NCBI RefSeq assembly: GCF_001411555.2
Contig: NC_049912.1
Location: 26,669,722 to 26,733,721, forward strand
Source: Juglans regia
Taxonomy: Eukaryota; Streptophyta; Magnoliopsida; Fagales; Juglandaceae
Reading direction: 5' to 3'
Length of the DNA: 64,000 nt
Within the stretch, counting starts at the first letter, position 1; the number at the start of each line of letters is the position of its first letter. The notes under the pieces are model-generated. The model did no database searches, was not told the DNA's origin, and saw only the letters and a list, made by a program, of their open reading frames with translations. The translations under genes were made by a program, and so were the position numbers. Shown here piece after piece: positions 45,547-55,370 of the stretch.

Positions 45547-48500
45547 ATGGCGACAGTACCGGGGCCGTTGATATGGGAGATGGTAAAGAAGAATAACTCG
45601 TTCCTGGTGAAGGAGTTCGGAAGAGGAACGGCGAGCGTGCAGTTCAGCAAGGAGAGCAACAATCTCTACAACCTCAACTCCTACAAGCACTCTGGTTAGA
45701 TTATTCGCAGGCTTTCTGTTTAGTAAAAAAATAAGATGGATTCTGATTGTGTTGATTTTACTTTTTTTTTTTAATCTTGAATTTGTATATTTTGGTATTG
45801 TTGGATTGATTTTCGTTGTCTTTCATGAGTAGAGTCATCTTGATTGTCTAGCTGTCTCTTTTATTTCAGAGAAAATGATGGCGAACTCTGCAATTTTTTT
45901 TTTCTTGTTTTGGTCTGTGAGGAGGAAGGGGATAGGAAAACTTTTAATTCTGGTTTTTTGCTTACTTTATAGATGGTTTTTCCCTGACGGAAGAACAAAT
46001 AAGGTTTTGTATTTTGTCTGTAACAATTAGATCATGAAAAAGGAATCGAAAATTTGTGTTGGTTTGGTTTGGTTTTCGATAAAATAATTTTGACTACATT
46101 TCCCCCCTTTTTTGTGGGGGCTGGAATTCTTTTTAATTTTTTTTATTGCAATTTAAAGAAATTAATTTGTTGGAAAAGATTCTGAATTCTGAATTTTATG
46201 TTCGTGTTTTTTCTGGAAGGAAAGGAGCTGTTAAAAGTTTGAAACTTTTTTTACTTGTCAGAAAATGTTTAAAAAGTTGCATATTTCAGAATGATTTAGG
46301 TTTTGTGGAAGTGGGAGACGCAGCACGAGTCCGCAGATGTCTTTTTAAGTTTGGCTCATTAGTTCAAACTTAATGTACTAGTTTCCGTTTGATGGCAGGG
46401 AAGGGTTGTGGGATATTAAGGAAATTGAGTTTTATTTTACAAGCTGTCTACTATATAGAGAGAAGATTATTTTGCTAAACCTTTGACCTGTCTGATACCT
46501 GTTATCTGGGAATATTTTTGTTCCTGGAGTCCAAAAAGACATATTTTTGGGTCTTTGGAGTGAATTGAAGATGCATTTTTTTGCATTTCCTCTCTTAAAG
46601 TGTCTTATTTTAAAAATGTGCTAGAAAAATGCAGAGAGAAATTGCAGAATTTTCTCTTCATTTAAATTTTTGTTGCTCTGTATTAAAATTCTTGACGAAG
46701 TTTTAGCACTCAAGTTTAAAATGTCTCAAGGTTCTGAGTTACTTTTTATCTTCTCATGTTTCTTAGCATGGCTTGAACTATTTGTTATGAAAAAGAAGAG
46801 AAAACAGGACTTGAACCATCCATTTTGTTGGTAGGAGTAATTCAGGGTCTTCTATGTGTTGTTATGTAAAGGGATTTGTAAAAAAAGAAAGTGTTATGAA
46901 ATGTGCTTGTGTATTGGGATGTATCAGGTCTGGCAAACAAGAAAACAGTTACCATTCAACCTGAAGGCAAAGACCGATCGGTGTTGCTTGCTACAACCAA
47001 GACCAAGAAGCAGAATAAGCCTGCTGCTTTGCTTCACAAGTCTGTGATGAAAAAGGAGTACCGCAGGATGGCCAATGCTGTGGCAAACCAGGTAATGTCA
47101 GAAGCTGGTTCCTTTTAGATTTGGTTTTCTGTTTTTTTTTTTTTTTGGGGGGGGGTTTCTACATATTTGAGTACTTTATCTCTTCAGTGTGTGGAGGTAA
47201 GAACCTCCACACAAAATTGTTATCCTGTTTTTGGCCACAAATCTCAACACTCTGCGGTGATGAGCCACTAACATGTAAGAAGAAACCGTATGATATTGTT
47301 TTCTCGATGAAATGTGTTTGTTACGCTTGGCTTCTGAGCTTCCAGTGTTCAAATAGTTTTTTTCTTTACATATTTGAGTACTTTACTTTATCTCTTCATA
47401 GACGTGTATATAAGATATACTAGAAACTTACCTCCACTCAAAATCTTTATTTGGTTTTTGCCCCCAAATTTCAACTCTCTGCGGTGATGAGCCACTAACA
47501 TGTAAGTAGAAACCGTATGATATGGTTTTCTCGATGAAATGTGCTTGTTACGCTTGGCTTCTGAGCTTCCGGTGTTCAAACAGTTTTTCTTTACATACTT
47601 TTTTTTTATTGGCAATGCGTGCACAGGCCCTCGGCAAAATTTGATTGAGTACTTTACATATTTGAGTACTATGTCTCTTCAGAGATTTGTGCATAAGACA
47701 TACTAGAAACTTACCTCCTCTCAAAATCTTTATCTGGTTTTTCCCCCAAATTTCAAAACTCTGCGGTGATGAGCCACTAACATGTAAGAAGAAACCGTAT
47801 AATATGGTTTTCTCGATGAAATGTGCTTGTTACGCTTGGCTTCTGAGCTTCCGGTGTTCAAACAGTTTTTTTTTATATAATTTTTTTTTATTGGCAATGG
47901 GTGCACAATCCCTCGGCAAAATTTGATTGAGTACTTCACATATTTGAGTACTATGTCTCTTCAGAGATTTGTGCATAAGACATTGTAGAAACTTACCTCC
48001 TCTCAAAATCTTTATCTGGTTTTTCCCCCAAATTTCAACTCTCTGCGGTGATGAGCCACTAACATGTAAGAAGAAACCTTATAATATGGTTTTCTCGATG
48101 AAATGTGCTTGTTACGCTTGGCTTCTGAGCTTCCGGTGTTCAAACAGTTTTTCTTTACATATTTTTTTTATTGGCAGTGGGTGCACAGGCCCTTGGCAAA
48201 ATTTGATTGAGTACTTTACATATTTGAGTACTATGTCTCTTCATAGATTTGTGCATAAGACATACTAGAAACTTTCCTCTCAAAAATCTTTATCCGGTTT
48301 TTTCCCCCAAATTTCAACTCTCTGCGGTGATGAGCCACTAACATGTAAGAAGAAACCTTATAATATGGTTTTCTCGATGAAATGTGCTTGTTACGCTTGG
48401 CTTCTGAGCTTCCGGTGTTCAAACAGTTTTTCTTTACATAATTTTTTTTATTGGCAGTGGGTGCACAGGCCCTCGGCAAAATTTGATTGAGTACTATGTC

Positions 48501-49036
48501 TCTTCAGAGATTTGTGCACAAGACATACTAGAAACTTTCCTCCTCTCAAAATCTTTATCCGGTTTTTTCCCCCAAATTTCAACTCTCTGCGGTGATGAGC
48601 CACTAACATATAAGAAGAAGCCTTATAATATGGTTTTCTCGATGACATGTACTTGTTACGCTTGGCTTCTGAGCTTCAAGTGATCAAACAGTTTTTCACT
48701 GCACTGTATCTGATATTGTATGTATTGGTACGTTAACCTCGATTGATTACGGTGTTCCTTATAACATTGTTTGTTAATCGTGTATATGCATTATTTGTCC
48801 TTGGACCTTCTATTCAGAAGGGTTCTCAATTATCCATGCTGCAACAATTATTGCCAGATTATATTCTAAAATCGTGTGTTATTCACGAATTACAGGTTGC
48901 AGATAACTACTACAGGCCAGATCTAAAGAAAGCCGCCCTTGCCAGGTTGAGTGTTGTGCACAGGAGCCTCAAAGTTGCCAAATCTGGTGTCAAGAAGAGG
49001 AATAGGCAGGCTGTGAGAGTTTACGGTAGGAAATGA
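45547..49036 (+). CDS. RPL28: 60S ribosomal protein eL28, copy A
   Basis: Structural protein of the large cytosolic ribosomal subunit. Exons are 45547-45694, 46928-47091 and 48896-49036 (148+164+141 bases), giving 150 residues. The protein runs [17 protein letters not shown] through [17 protein letters not shown] to the basic end [14 protein letters not shown]. Family length in plants is about 143-150, so it is complete. Intron 2 (47092-48895) is four times longer than in copy B because of a tandem array of snoRNA-like units. Copy B lies 1.9 kb downstream on the same strand, with identical exon sizes and a shared promoter block. Many plant ribosomal protein genes host snoRNAs in introns, so this gene may have a double role. 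Confidence 0.96.
47252..47342 (+). ncRNA. Box C/D snoRNA-like unit 1
   Basis: C box GTGATGA at 47257-47263, D box CTGA at 47334-47337, and 81 bases between outer box edges. The guide core ACGCTTGGCT ends one base before the D box. A weak C' box (CGATGA) lies in the middle. Only a 2-bp GC/GC terminal stem is visible. Sense orientation within the host intron. Confidence 0.72.
47479..47569 (+). ncRNA. Box C/D snoRNA-like unit 2
   Basis: C box GTGATGA 47484-47490, D box CTGA 47561-47564, 81 bases. Guide core and C' box are as in unit 1. It differs by a few substitutions between C box and C' box (GTAAGTAG). Confidence 0.72.
47761..47851 (+). ncRNA. Box C/D snoRNA-like unit 3
   Basis: C box GTGATGA 47766-47772, D box CTGA 47843-47846, 81 bases, guide core intact. 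The centre reads GTATAATATGG, so the possible D' motif ATGA of units 1-2 is not kept. Confidence 0.72.
48043..48133 (+). ncRNA. Box C/D snoRNA-like unit 4
   Basis: C box GTGATGA 48048-48054, D box CTGA 48125-48128, 81 bases, guide core intact. Nearly identical to units 3 and 5. Confidence 0.72.
48322..48412 (+). ncRNA. Box C/D snoRNA-like unit 5
   Basis: C box GTGATGA 48327-48333, D box CTGA 48404-48407, 81 bases, guide core intact. Confidence 0.72.
48587..48677 (+). ncRNA. Box C/D snoRNA-like unit 6
   Basis: C box GTGATGA 48592-48598, D box CTGA 48669-48672, 81 bases. It has more substitutions than the other units (CATATAAG, GATGACATGTAC), yet both boxes and the guide core are unchanged, which suggests selection on those parts. 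Confidence 0.72.
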
Positions 49037-49099
49037 GTTAGGGGTTATGATAAATTGTATTGTGCTTCTTCCTCCGTTGTCTTGATTCTCCACACTACT

Positions 49100-50490
49100 A
49101 TTCTGGATTCCCTTTTTGTTTCCATCTTCATTGTGGTGACTTATTCTTGGGATGCTTTTTTTTTTTGGGTTTAATAGACAAGAGATGTAGTCGTTTTTTA
49201 CCTAACATCATGATGTGCTTATTTTGGGCTAGTTGAATTCCGGCTAGATTGATCTTTTGAAGAACGATGTGAAGATCATTTAATACCTCGAACCATAATT
49301 GTGGAGCATGATATTATACTAAAATCCTGACATACTTGTGTAAAAGGAATCTGACCATTGATTGTTCAAAAGTCATGTCAGTGGAAATGGGTTTGTTACA
49401 AGCATTAGTTGCCTTGTTTAGTTCCCTAACCCTGAGAATTCGTGCTAATGTTTTCACATCAACTGTGCACCATATGTCTCAAAAGAGAAGTGGAAAAAAA
49501 ATGGGAAAATGATAGGACTACCTCTTACTATTCATTTACTAATTTATTTTGTATTTGATTTTTTTTTTAATTTTTAATTTTTAATTTTATGTAATGGTTA
49601 AAGAAGTGACACTTAATAAATTTATATGTTTTTTTAATTTTTTCTTAATGATTAAGGATGTTAAAAAAATATATAAAATAAAATGATAAAAAAATAAAAA
49701 TACTATTAAGTGATAAATGGGTAGTAGATGGGTAGGGTTGGTAGGAGATGGGTAGTAACTCTATATTATCCAAAAAGAAAAAAGGAACGAGTGCACCATA
49801 TAGATTCTAGGCATTTAGCTGCCACAAACATATGGATGGTCGCTTTGGTCGCTTGCTTCTCTCCTTCATGGAGATTTCAGTAGAACTGTAGAACCAGGAA
49901 ATCCTCTTGAGGTATATGGATTCCAACAATTTGAAGGCAGAGATCAAGAGGTGAGCCGAGGCTGATGAGGATGGGCCCATACATTTTAATCGCCAATATT
50001 TTTCTTTTTCTTTTGAGTTGGGCAAGACTTTGATCCAATGATAATCATATCTAAGGCTATTTGTTGTTGGAAGTCCTTTTACTGCATGCAAGACTGGTCC
50101 AATCAAGGATAATGTAGGTCCATCGTTATTTTTTAATCTATTAATAATGTAAATAAGTTTGAGAATTGATTTTTACAAATTTTAAATTGGCAAGTTTGCA
50201 AGTCTTTGTAAAAAGATTGATCCAATTTCGAAGGTATAAAAAAATTATTCATGTTTAGGCCCCATTTGAAAGTGTATAATCTCATTATTACAATTTTTTC
50301 AAATTTTAACATAAAATATACTAAATAATTTAACTTTTTCAAATCTTAAAATAATAATAATATTAAAAAATAATAATTTTTTTCAACTTTCATTTTTTAT
50401 CTAAAACCATCTAATCTAATCTTTGAATCCAAACAAGCCCTTAATGAAATCTTTTTTTTTTTTATAAAAAATTTACATGAAACTTATCTC
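49100..50490. other. Spacer between the two eL28 genes
   Basis: It contains the copy A 3' UTR, AT-rich DNA at 49500-49700, and a stretch (49400-49940) related to DNA downstream of copy B (53280-53570). Both share TTAGTTGCCTTGTTT, CATTTAGCTGC and CATGGAGATTTCAGTA. This fixes the duplicated unit as gene plus downstream flank. A MITE lies at 50258-50440. No other gene seen. Confidence 0.6.
50258..50440. mobile_element. Short TTA-flanked MITE
   Basis: Ends GGCCCCATTTG and CAAACAAGCCC are imperfect inverted repeats flanked by TTA at 50255-50257 and 50441-50443. The interior (TTACAATTTTTTCAAATTTT, CATCTAATCTAATC) fits a deleted form of the family at 12302-12689. Confidence 0.65.
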
Positions 50491-50667
50491 TCTAGACTTT
50501 ACCATCGTTGATATTTTTTTTTGGGCTTATAGCATATTATCATTTCCATACAAATTGTCGTAAAATCGAAACAACTTTTTCCTTCCCGAGCCATGAGTTT
50601 CCGAGGACATGGACGTAATATAGTTAAATGAACCGTGCCCACCCAGTCCAACAAAATAGTGCAGAAA

Positions 50668-50687
50668 ATTAGGGCTCCAATATAAAC
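50668..50687 (+). promoter_or_regulatory. Promoter elements of eL28 copy B
   Basis: The block is homologous to 45331-45350: ATTAGGGCT, a telo-box with one changed base, then TATAAAC. The shared stretch CCCACCCAGTCCAACAAAAT just upstream shows that the promoter was duplicated together with the gene. Confidence 0.5.
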
Positions 50688-50759
50688 AGCAACATAAACC
50701 CATCCCTCGCTTCCGCCCTCCAAAATCCCCCCCGCCGATTCATAAACAGAACCAAACAG

Positions 50760-50763
<4 letters not shown>

Positions 50764-50798
<35 letters not shown>
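50764..50798 (+). repeat. (CT)n microsatellite in eL28 copy B leader
   Basis: About 17 CT units lie roughly 90 bp before the copy B ATG, probably within the 5' UTR. Copy A has only a short interrupted CT-rich stretch (45428-45453), so the repeat expanded after duplication. Confidence 0.9.
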
Positions 50799-50802
<4 letters not shown>

Positions 50803-50888
50803 CGTTATATATTTGTGGATGTGTATTTGGACCCAGCGTTATTTTCTGAGCGAGTTTCTATCTGGTGTAGCAAGGTGCAGGGAAGGAG

Positions 50889-52867
50889 ATGGCGACAGTA
50901 CCCGGGCAGTTGATATGGGAGATGGTGAAGAAGAACAACTCGTTCCTGGTGAAGGAGTTTGGGAATGGAACGGCCAGCGTGCAGTTCAGCAAGGAGAGTA
51001 ACAACCTCTACAACCTCAACTCCTACAAGCACTCTGGTTAGATTATTCGCTGGCTTTATGTTTAGTTTTGGAAACATATAGGATAGATTCTCACTTTTAA
51101 TTAAAAAAAATAGGATGGTTTCTTCTTGTGTTGGTTTTACTTACACTGTTGTTTTAGTCTTGATTTTGTTTATTTTTAAAGTGTCAGATTATTTTCGTTG
51201 TCGTCATGAGTAGGGTCACCGTGGTCATTTTGTTGTCTCTTTGGTTTCAGAGATAATGAAGGCAAACTCCGCGTTTTTATTTTTTTTGTTTTGCGCTGTG
51301 AGAAGAAAAAGGATAGGAAAGCTTTTTCTTTATGATTTTTGTGTACTTTAGGGATCTGTATCTTTTCGTTTCAGAGACAATTAAATATTGATTTATTAAT
51401 TTTTAGATTTTATCAAACTGCATGAGAAACTAAATTTTTGGAGAAGATTATGAATGAATGTTATGTTTGTTTCATTTCCGAGTATGTGGAGTGGAGGATA
51501 TTACGGTTAAAAAGTTTGAAAAGTTTCATTTTTCAGAATTATTTAGGTTTCGTAATTTGTAGAAATGGGAGTTGCAGCGAGTTTCCGCAGATATAGTTCA
51601 AGTTTGGCCGACTAGTTCAAGTTCTATGTACTTTAAATAAAATTAGTTTAAGTTTAATGTAAGAGTTTCTGTATGATTTGGGTGCAGAAGGGCGGTGGGA
51701 TATTAGCTAAATTGAAGTTTTTACATCTTTTTTAGCAGTCTACTATATAGAAAGAAGATTATTTTGAGAATTCATGGACCTTTCCCATAGATCTGAAAAT
51801 ATTTTGTTCCTAGGAGAACAACAGACATGGTTTGTGTTATTGAAACATGCAATGAGAACTTGGGCGAATCCCTCTTCATTTAAATTTTGGTTCTTATATT
51901 GGAAGTCTTAAGGAATTCATGGAAGAAGTGGCCGGAACTGAGGTTTTAGAACCCAAGTTAAAATGTCGTATGGTTCTGATTTTCTTGAAGCATAACTTAT
52001 TTTTTAAAATAATGTGACTTGAGCTATCTTTGGTGGGTAGGAGTAGTTGAGGATCTATATGCATGTTTCATGAATGTGCCTTTTTATTGGGATGTATCAG
52101 GTTTGGCAAACAAGAAAACAGTTACCATTCAACCTGAGGGCAAAGATAGATCAGTGTTGCTTGCTACAACCAAGACCAAGAAACAGAACAAGCCTGCTGC
52201 TTTACTTCACAAGTCCGTGATGAAAAAGGAGTTCCGCAGGATGGCAAATGCAGTGGCCAACCAGGTAATTTTAGAATCTAGGTCCTTTTAGATTTGGTTG
52301 GGGGGGGGGGGATCTTTACATATATAAGTACTTTGTCTCTTCAGAGATGTTGAGGTAAGACACTGGAAGCTTATCTCCTCCCGAAATCTTGATCTATTTT
52401 TTGCCCCCAAATTTCCTTTTTACGCTGTGATGAGCCACTAACATGTAAGAAGAAACCATATAATATGGTTTTCTCGATGAAATGTACTTTACGCTTGGCT
52501 TCTGAGCTTCAGTCTTCAAAAAACTTTTTGCTGCACTGTATCTCATCTCGTGTATGTATTTAGGACATCAAGGTCATTTGATTACCATGTTCTTTGCTAA
52601 TCGTATAAATGTTTTGTTTGCCCATGCACCTTTATATTCGGCATAGTGTTTGGTTCTCAATCGTACAATGCTGTGACAATTAAGGCCAGGCTATATTCTA
52701 AGATTGTAAATATTCACTTGTTACAGGTTGCAAATAACTACTACAGGCCTGATCTAAAGAAAGCCGCCCTTGCTAGGTTGAGTGCTGTGCACAGGAGCCT
52801 CAAAGTTGCCAAATCTGGTGTCAAGAAGAGGAACAGGCAGGCTGTGAGAGTTTACGGTAGGAAATGA
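50889..52867 (+). CDS. RPL28: 60S ribosomal protein eL28, copy B
   Basis: Second member of the tandem pair. Exons are 50889-51036, 52101-52264 and 52727-52867, exactly the exon sizes of copy A, giving 150 residues. The proteins differ at a few sites, for example GQLIWEM against GPLIWEM, GNGTASV against GRGTASV, KEFRRM against KEYRRM, and VANNYY against VADNYY. Intron 2 is only 462 bases and holds one snoRNA-like unit at the position where copy A has six. Both genes keep open frames, good splice sites and similar promoters, so both are probably expressed. Confidence 0.96.
52422..52510 (+). ncRNA. Box C/D snoRNA-like unit in eL28 copy B intron 2
   Basis: Single orthologous unit with C box GTGATGA 52427-52433, D box CTGA 52502-52505, and 79 bases between outer edges. 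It lacks two bases upstream of the guide (CTTTACGC instead of CTTGTTACGC), but ACGCTTGGCT and both boxes are unchanged while the surrounding intron has diverged. This conservation across paralogues is the best evidence that the unit is functional. Confidence 0.75.
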
Positions 52868-52929
52868 GCCAGGGGTTTTCATAAATTGTAGTGTGCTTCC
52901 TCCGTGGTTTTGATTCTCCTCAGCATAAT

Positions 52930-54200
52930 TTCCTTCTTATTCTCGAGATGTTTTTTTTTTTTAATAGACTGATACTTTCATTTTTGGGCAGCTGAATTCT
53001 GAAGTTTACTAGTAAAACGAGTAAATGAGTTCATTCCTCGTATTTGCTGATGGTGAGTAAAAAATTAGGCCGTATTTTAGGTGTCTTAGCAATCTTTACC
53101 AATGTGCTAGCATCTCAAGTCTGCCGTGATAACCAGACTAGATTATTGGTAAAGACTACAGATATTTCAAAACCTCAAACCGCCATCATAATGTAGCATG
53201 TTATCGGCCAACCTATTCCGTATAGTTTTTGTGCTAGGTATTTTAGACCATTTCATCTGGCCATGGATTGTCGAAAATCAATTGGGTGTGGGTTTGTCTC
53301 GCCCCTTAGTTGCCTTGTTTGGTTCTCTAGCCTCATAAGTTCGTGCATATATTTTCTGAGCAACTATTGCTGCAGTACATGGCTCTGGGCATTTAGCTGC
53401 AACGATCAGCAGTCCAAGAAAGCCTCCAAAACAGACCATGTTGGTAAATAAGTCTGTCTCTCTCTCTCTAAACAACGGAGAGGCCGTGAAGAATGACGTC
53501 GCAAAGCGTGGATGCTTTGATCTTTGCTTCTCCGTCATGGAGATTTCAGTATAACCAGAAAAGCTACCGGAGGATATGGATAGGCTTGCAAAACTTTGTT
53601 AAACGCATAAAAATCTCGAAGAAATGAAAGATATATAATCAAAATGTTAAGATATCAAGAAAAATAATGTTATTTTGTCTTAAATTTTGTTTTTTTTCAA
53701 TCACTTCTATTAAGAGTAATATATTTAAAGTAGTTTTATATATTTAAAATTTGTTAGTTACAGTAATGGATTGAGCGGGCGTGATGCATTTCTTTTAAAA
53801 GAGAGATCTATCTTTAAGAAATTAATTTTTTTTTAATGTAAATTTTATATATATTTAAAAAAAAAATATGTGAGACTTACTCCCTACAAATATTATTTTT
53901 TAAAATAATTTCATAACTCTACGTGACTTGGATAATAAAATGTGGCACGAAGAATCACGTTCCTTTGTCGAGAGAGAGAGAGAGAGAGAGATTATCTGCC
54001 CGGAAGCCCTTGCTAGTCTTCAATTTTAAATAAGCCAGTCTAGCACAGATTTATTTTTTTATTTATTTTGAAGATAGCTCAGATTTATTGGTTTGGGGAG
54101 AATAAAGCATTAATTGGGTCATAAAGTTTGGATTGGGCCCCCAATATCATCAGTAAATCTACCCCAAAAAATAAAAAATAAAAAATAAAAATAGAGAGAG
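52930..54200. other. Intergenic region between eL28 copy B and eRF1
   Basis: Bases 53280-53570 are the duplicated downstream flank of the eL28 genes. Bases 53640-53940 are AT-rich. A (GA)n run lies at about 53969-53990. Bases 54165-54205 are A-rich followed by GA repeats, leading into the probable eRF1 leader. No gene recognised. Confidence 0.5.
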
Positions 54201-54214
54201 AGATTCGAGAAGAG

Positions 54215-54339
54215 GAGTGAAGAGAACCCTAGCTCCCAGCAAGAGCAACTAAGCAACTTTGAGAGTGAGAGGGAGAGGGAGAGGGAGCCTCCACGGAAGC
54301 TGGAGACTGCACTTCTTCCAGTTCGTGGTTACCGTTGAG
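54215..54339 (+). other. Probable eRF1 5' UTR exon
   Basis: A GA-rich leader containing AACCCTAGC ends at a donor, GTTGAG|GTATAA (54339/54340). The matching acceptor TTTCTAG at 55339 opens the exon that holds the eRF1 start codon 31 bases later. The transcription start was not determined. Confidence 0.55.
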
Positions 54340-55184
54340 GTATAAAACTTGTAACTGTTTCTTTATTATTTGGGTGCTATTACGATTTGGTTCTTTCTTT
54401 TGTTCATGTATAAGGTCTATCTTCGATCTGGTTTGCTTTCATGTTATCCTACCATCAACTTCCAAAACCATGTAAAAAGATACGACAGTACGATTATGAT
54501 AAAATCTCACCAGGAAATCTCACCACGATTGTACGATTGTTATCCTACCATCAACTTGTCTCTTAGTTGTTGTAAATTGTTAAATAATCTTGACAACTTA
54601 ATGGCCAGCTTCTTGTCTATTCATATTTGTATGGCATATTCCTGTTTAATATCTACCTAGATGCATACATGTATATATACATCCAGTACTTGGTTACCCC
54701 TGTTGATATATATATATATATATATAATACTTTTACTTAAAAAAAAAAAATTGCATACATGTAAAATCCATACTGAAATATGGCTATAAATAGTGTTAAA
54801 AGTTTGTGGGAAGAGGAATAAGACAGTGATTTAAATCAATAAAAGAAAAAAGAGGAATTTCAAGTTTGTGGAAAGATTCATTTTGATTTAAATAGGCTTT
54901 CTAGTAATAATATATTGTCGCGGAATAATGTTATGTTGCCAGAGAATAGGATGAAAAATCATAGAAGATAGGGCAAAAAAAAAAAATATTAAAAAAAGGC
55001 TGACATATGTGAATAGTCTGCGCACCTTATTTTCGGATGTGAAGTACTGTTAACATATCATTCATAATATGAGTGAACTTATTATGACCGTAGTGTACAA
55101 AGTGTGCTTTTGTGCTCTTTCTGCTCTTATAATTTGTAGGTTTTAATGTCCAAGCCTTGGGTCTTTGATATTAGTACCTTTTTT

Positions 55185-55280
55185 CTTGTATTTAGGCATT
55201 TTCTCTTGTACACTTCCTGTGTACTTGAGCTATGCCTATTTACTTGATTCAATAAAACTTCTTATTACTTATAAAAAAAA
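55185..55280 (+). mobile_element. 96-bp retroposon tail with 17-bp target duplication
   Basis: ATATTAGTACCTTTTTT occurs at 55168-55184 and again at 55281-55297, exactly flanking the insert. The insert ends in AATAAAACTTCTTATTACTTATAAAAAAAA. Its sequence (GTGTACTTGAGCTATGCC) matches other LINE 3' ends in the window, so it is an extremely 5'-truncated LINE copy. It sits in the eRF1 leader intron, 60 bp before the acceptor. Confidence 0.92.
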
Positions 55281-55370
55281 ATATTAGTACCTTTTTTGGC
55301 ATTAAATAAGTTGGTTTTCTAACTTACACATATTTCTAGGCTGGTATTGCTGTGTCTATCATAACAAACA

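Larger units (their letters stand above)
47190..48690 (+). repeat. Six-unit tandem array in eL28 copy A intron 2
   Basis: Units starting at TCTGCGGTGATGAG recur at 47251, 47478, 47760, 48042, 48321 and 48586, with spacings of 227, 282, 282, 279 and 265. Each unit holds an 81-base snoRNA-like core followed by a spacer containing TTGGCAATG, GTGCACAGGCCCTCGGCAAA and GAGTACTATGTCTCTTCAGAG. The first unit's spacer is shorter and more diverged. The array explains nearly all of the intron's extra length. Confidence 0.93.

Noticed and set aside
47388..48648. Repeated minus-strand open frames of about 70-80 codons with near-identical proteins in the eL28 intron
   Set aside because: They arise because the tandem snoRNA-like units are copied. 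They have no start context, run through spacers, and are better explained by the RNA elements.
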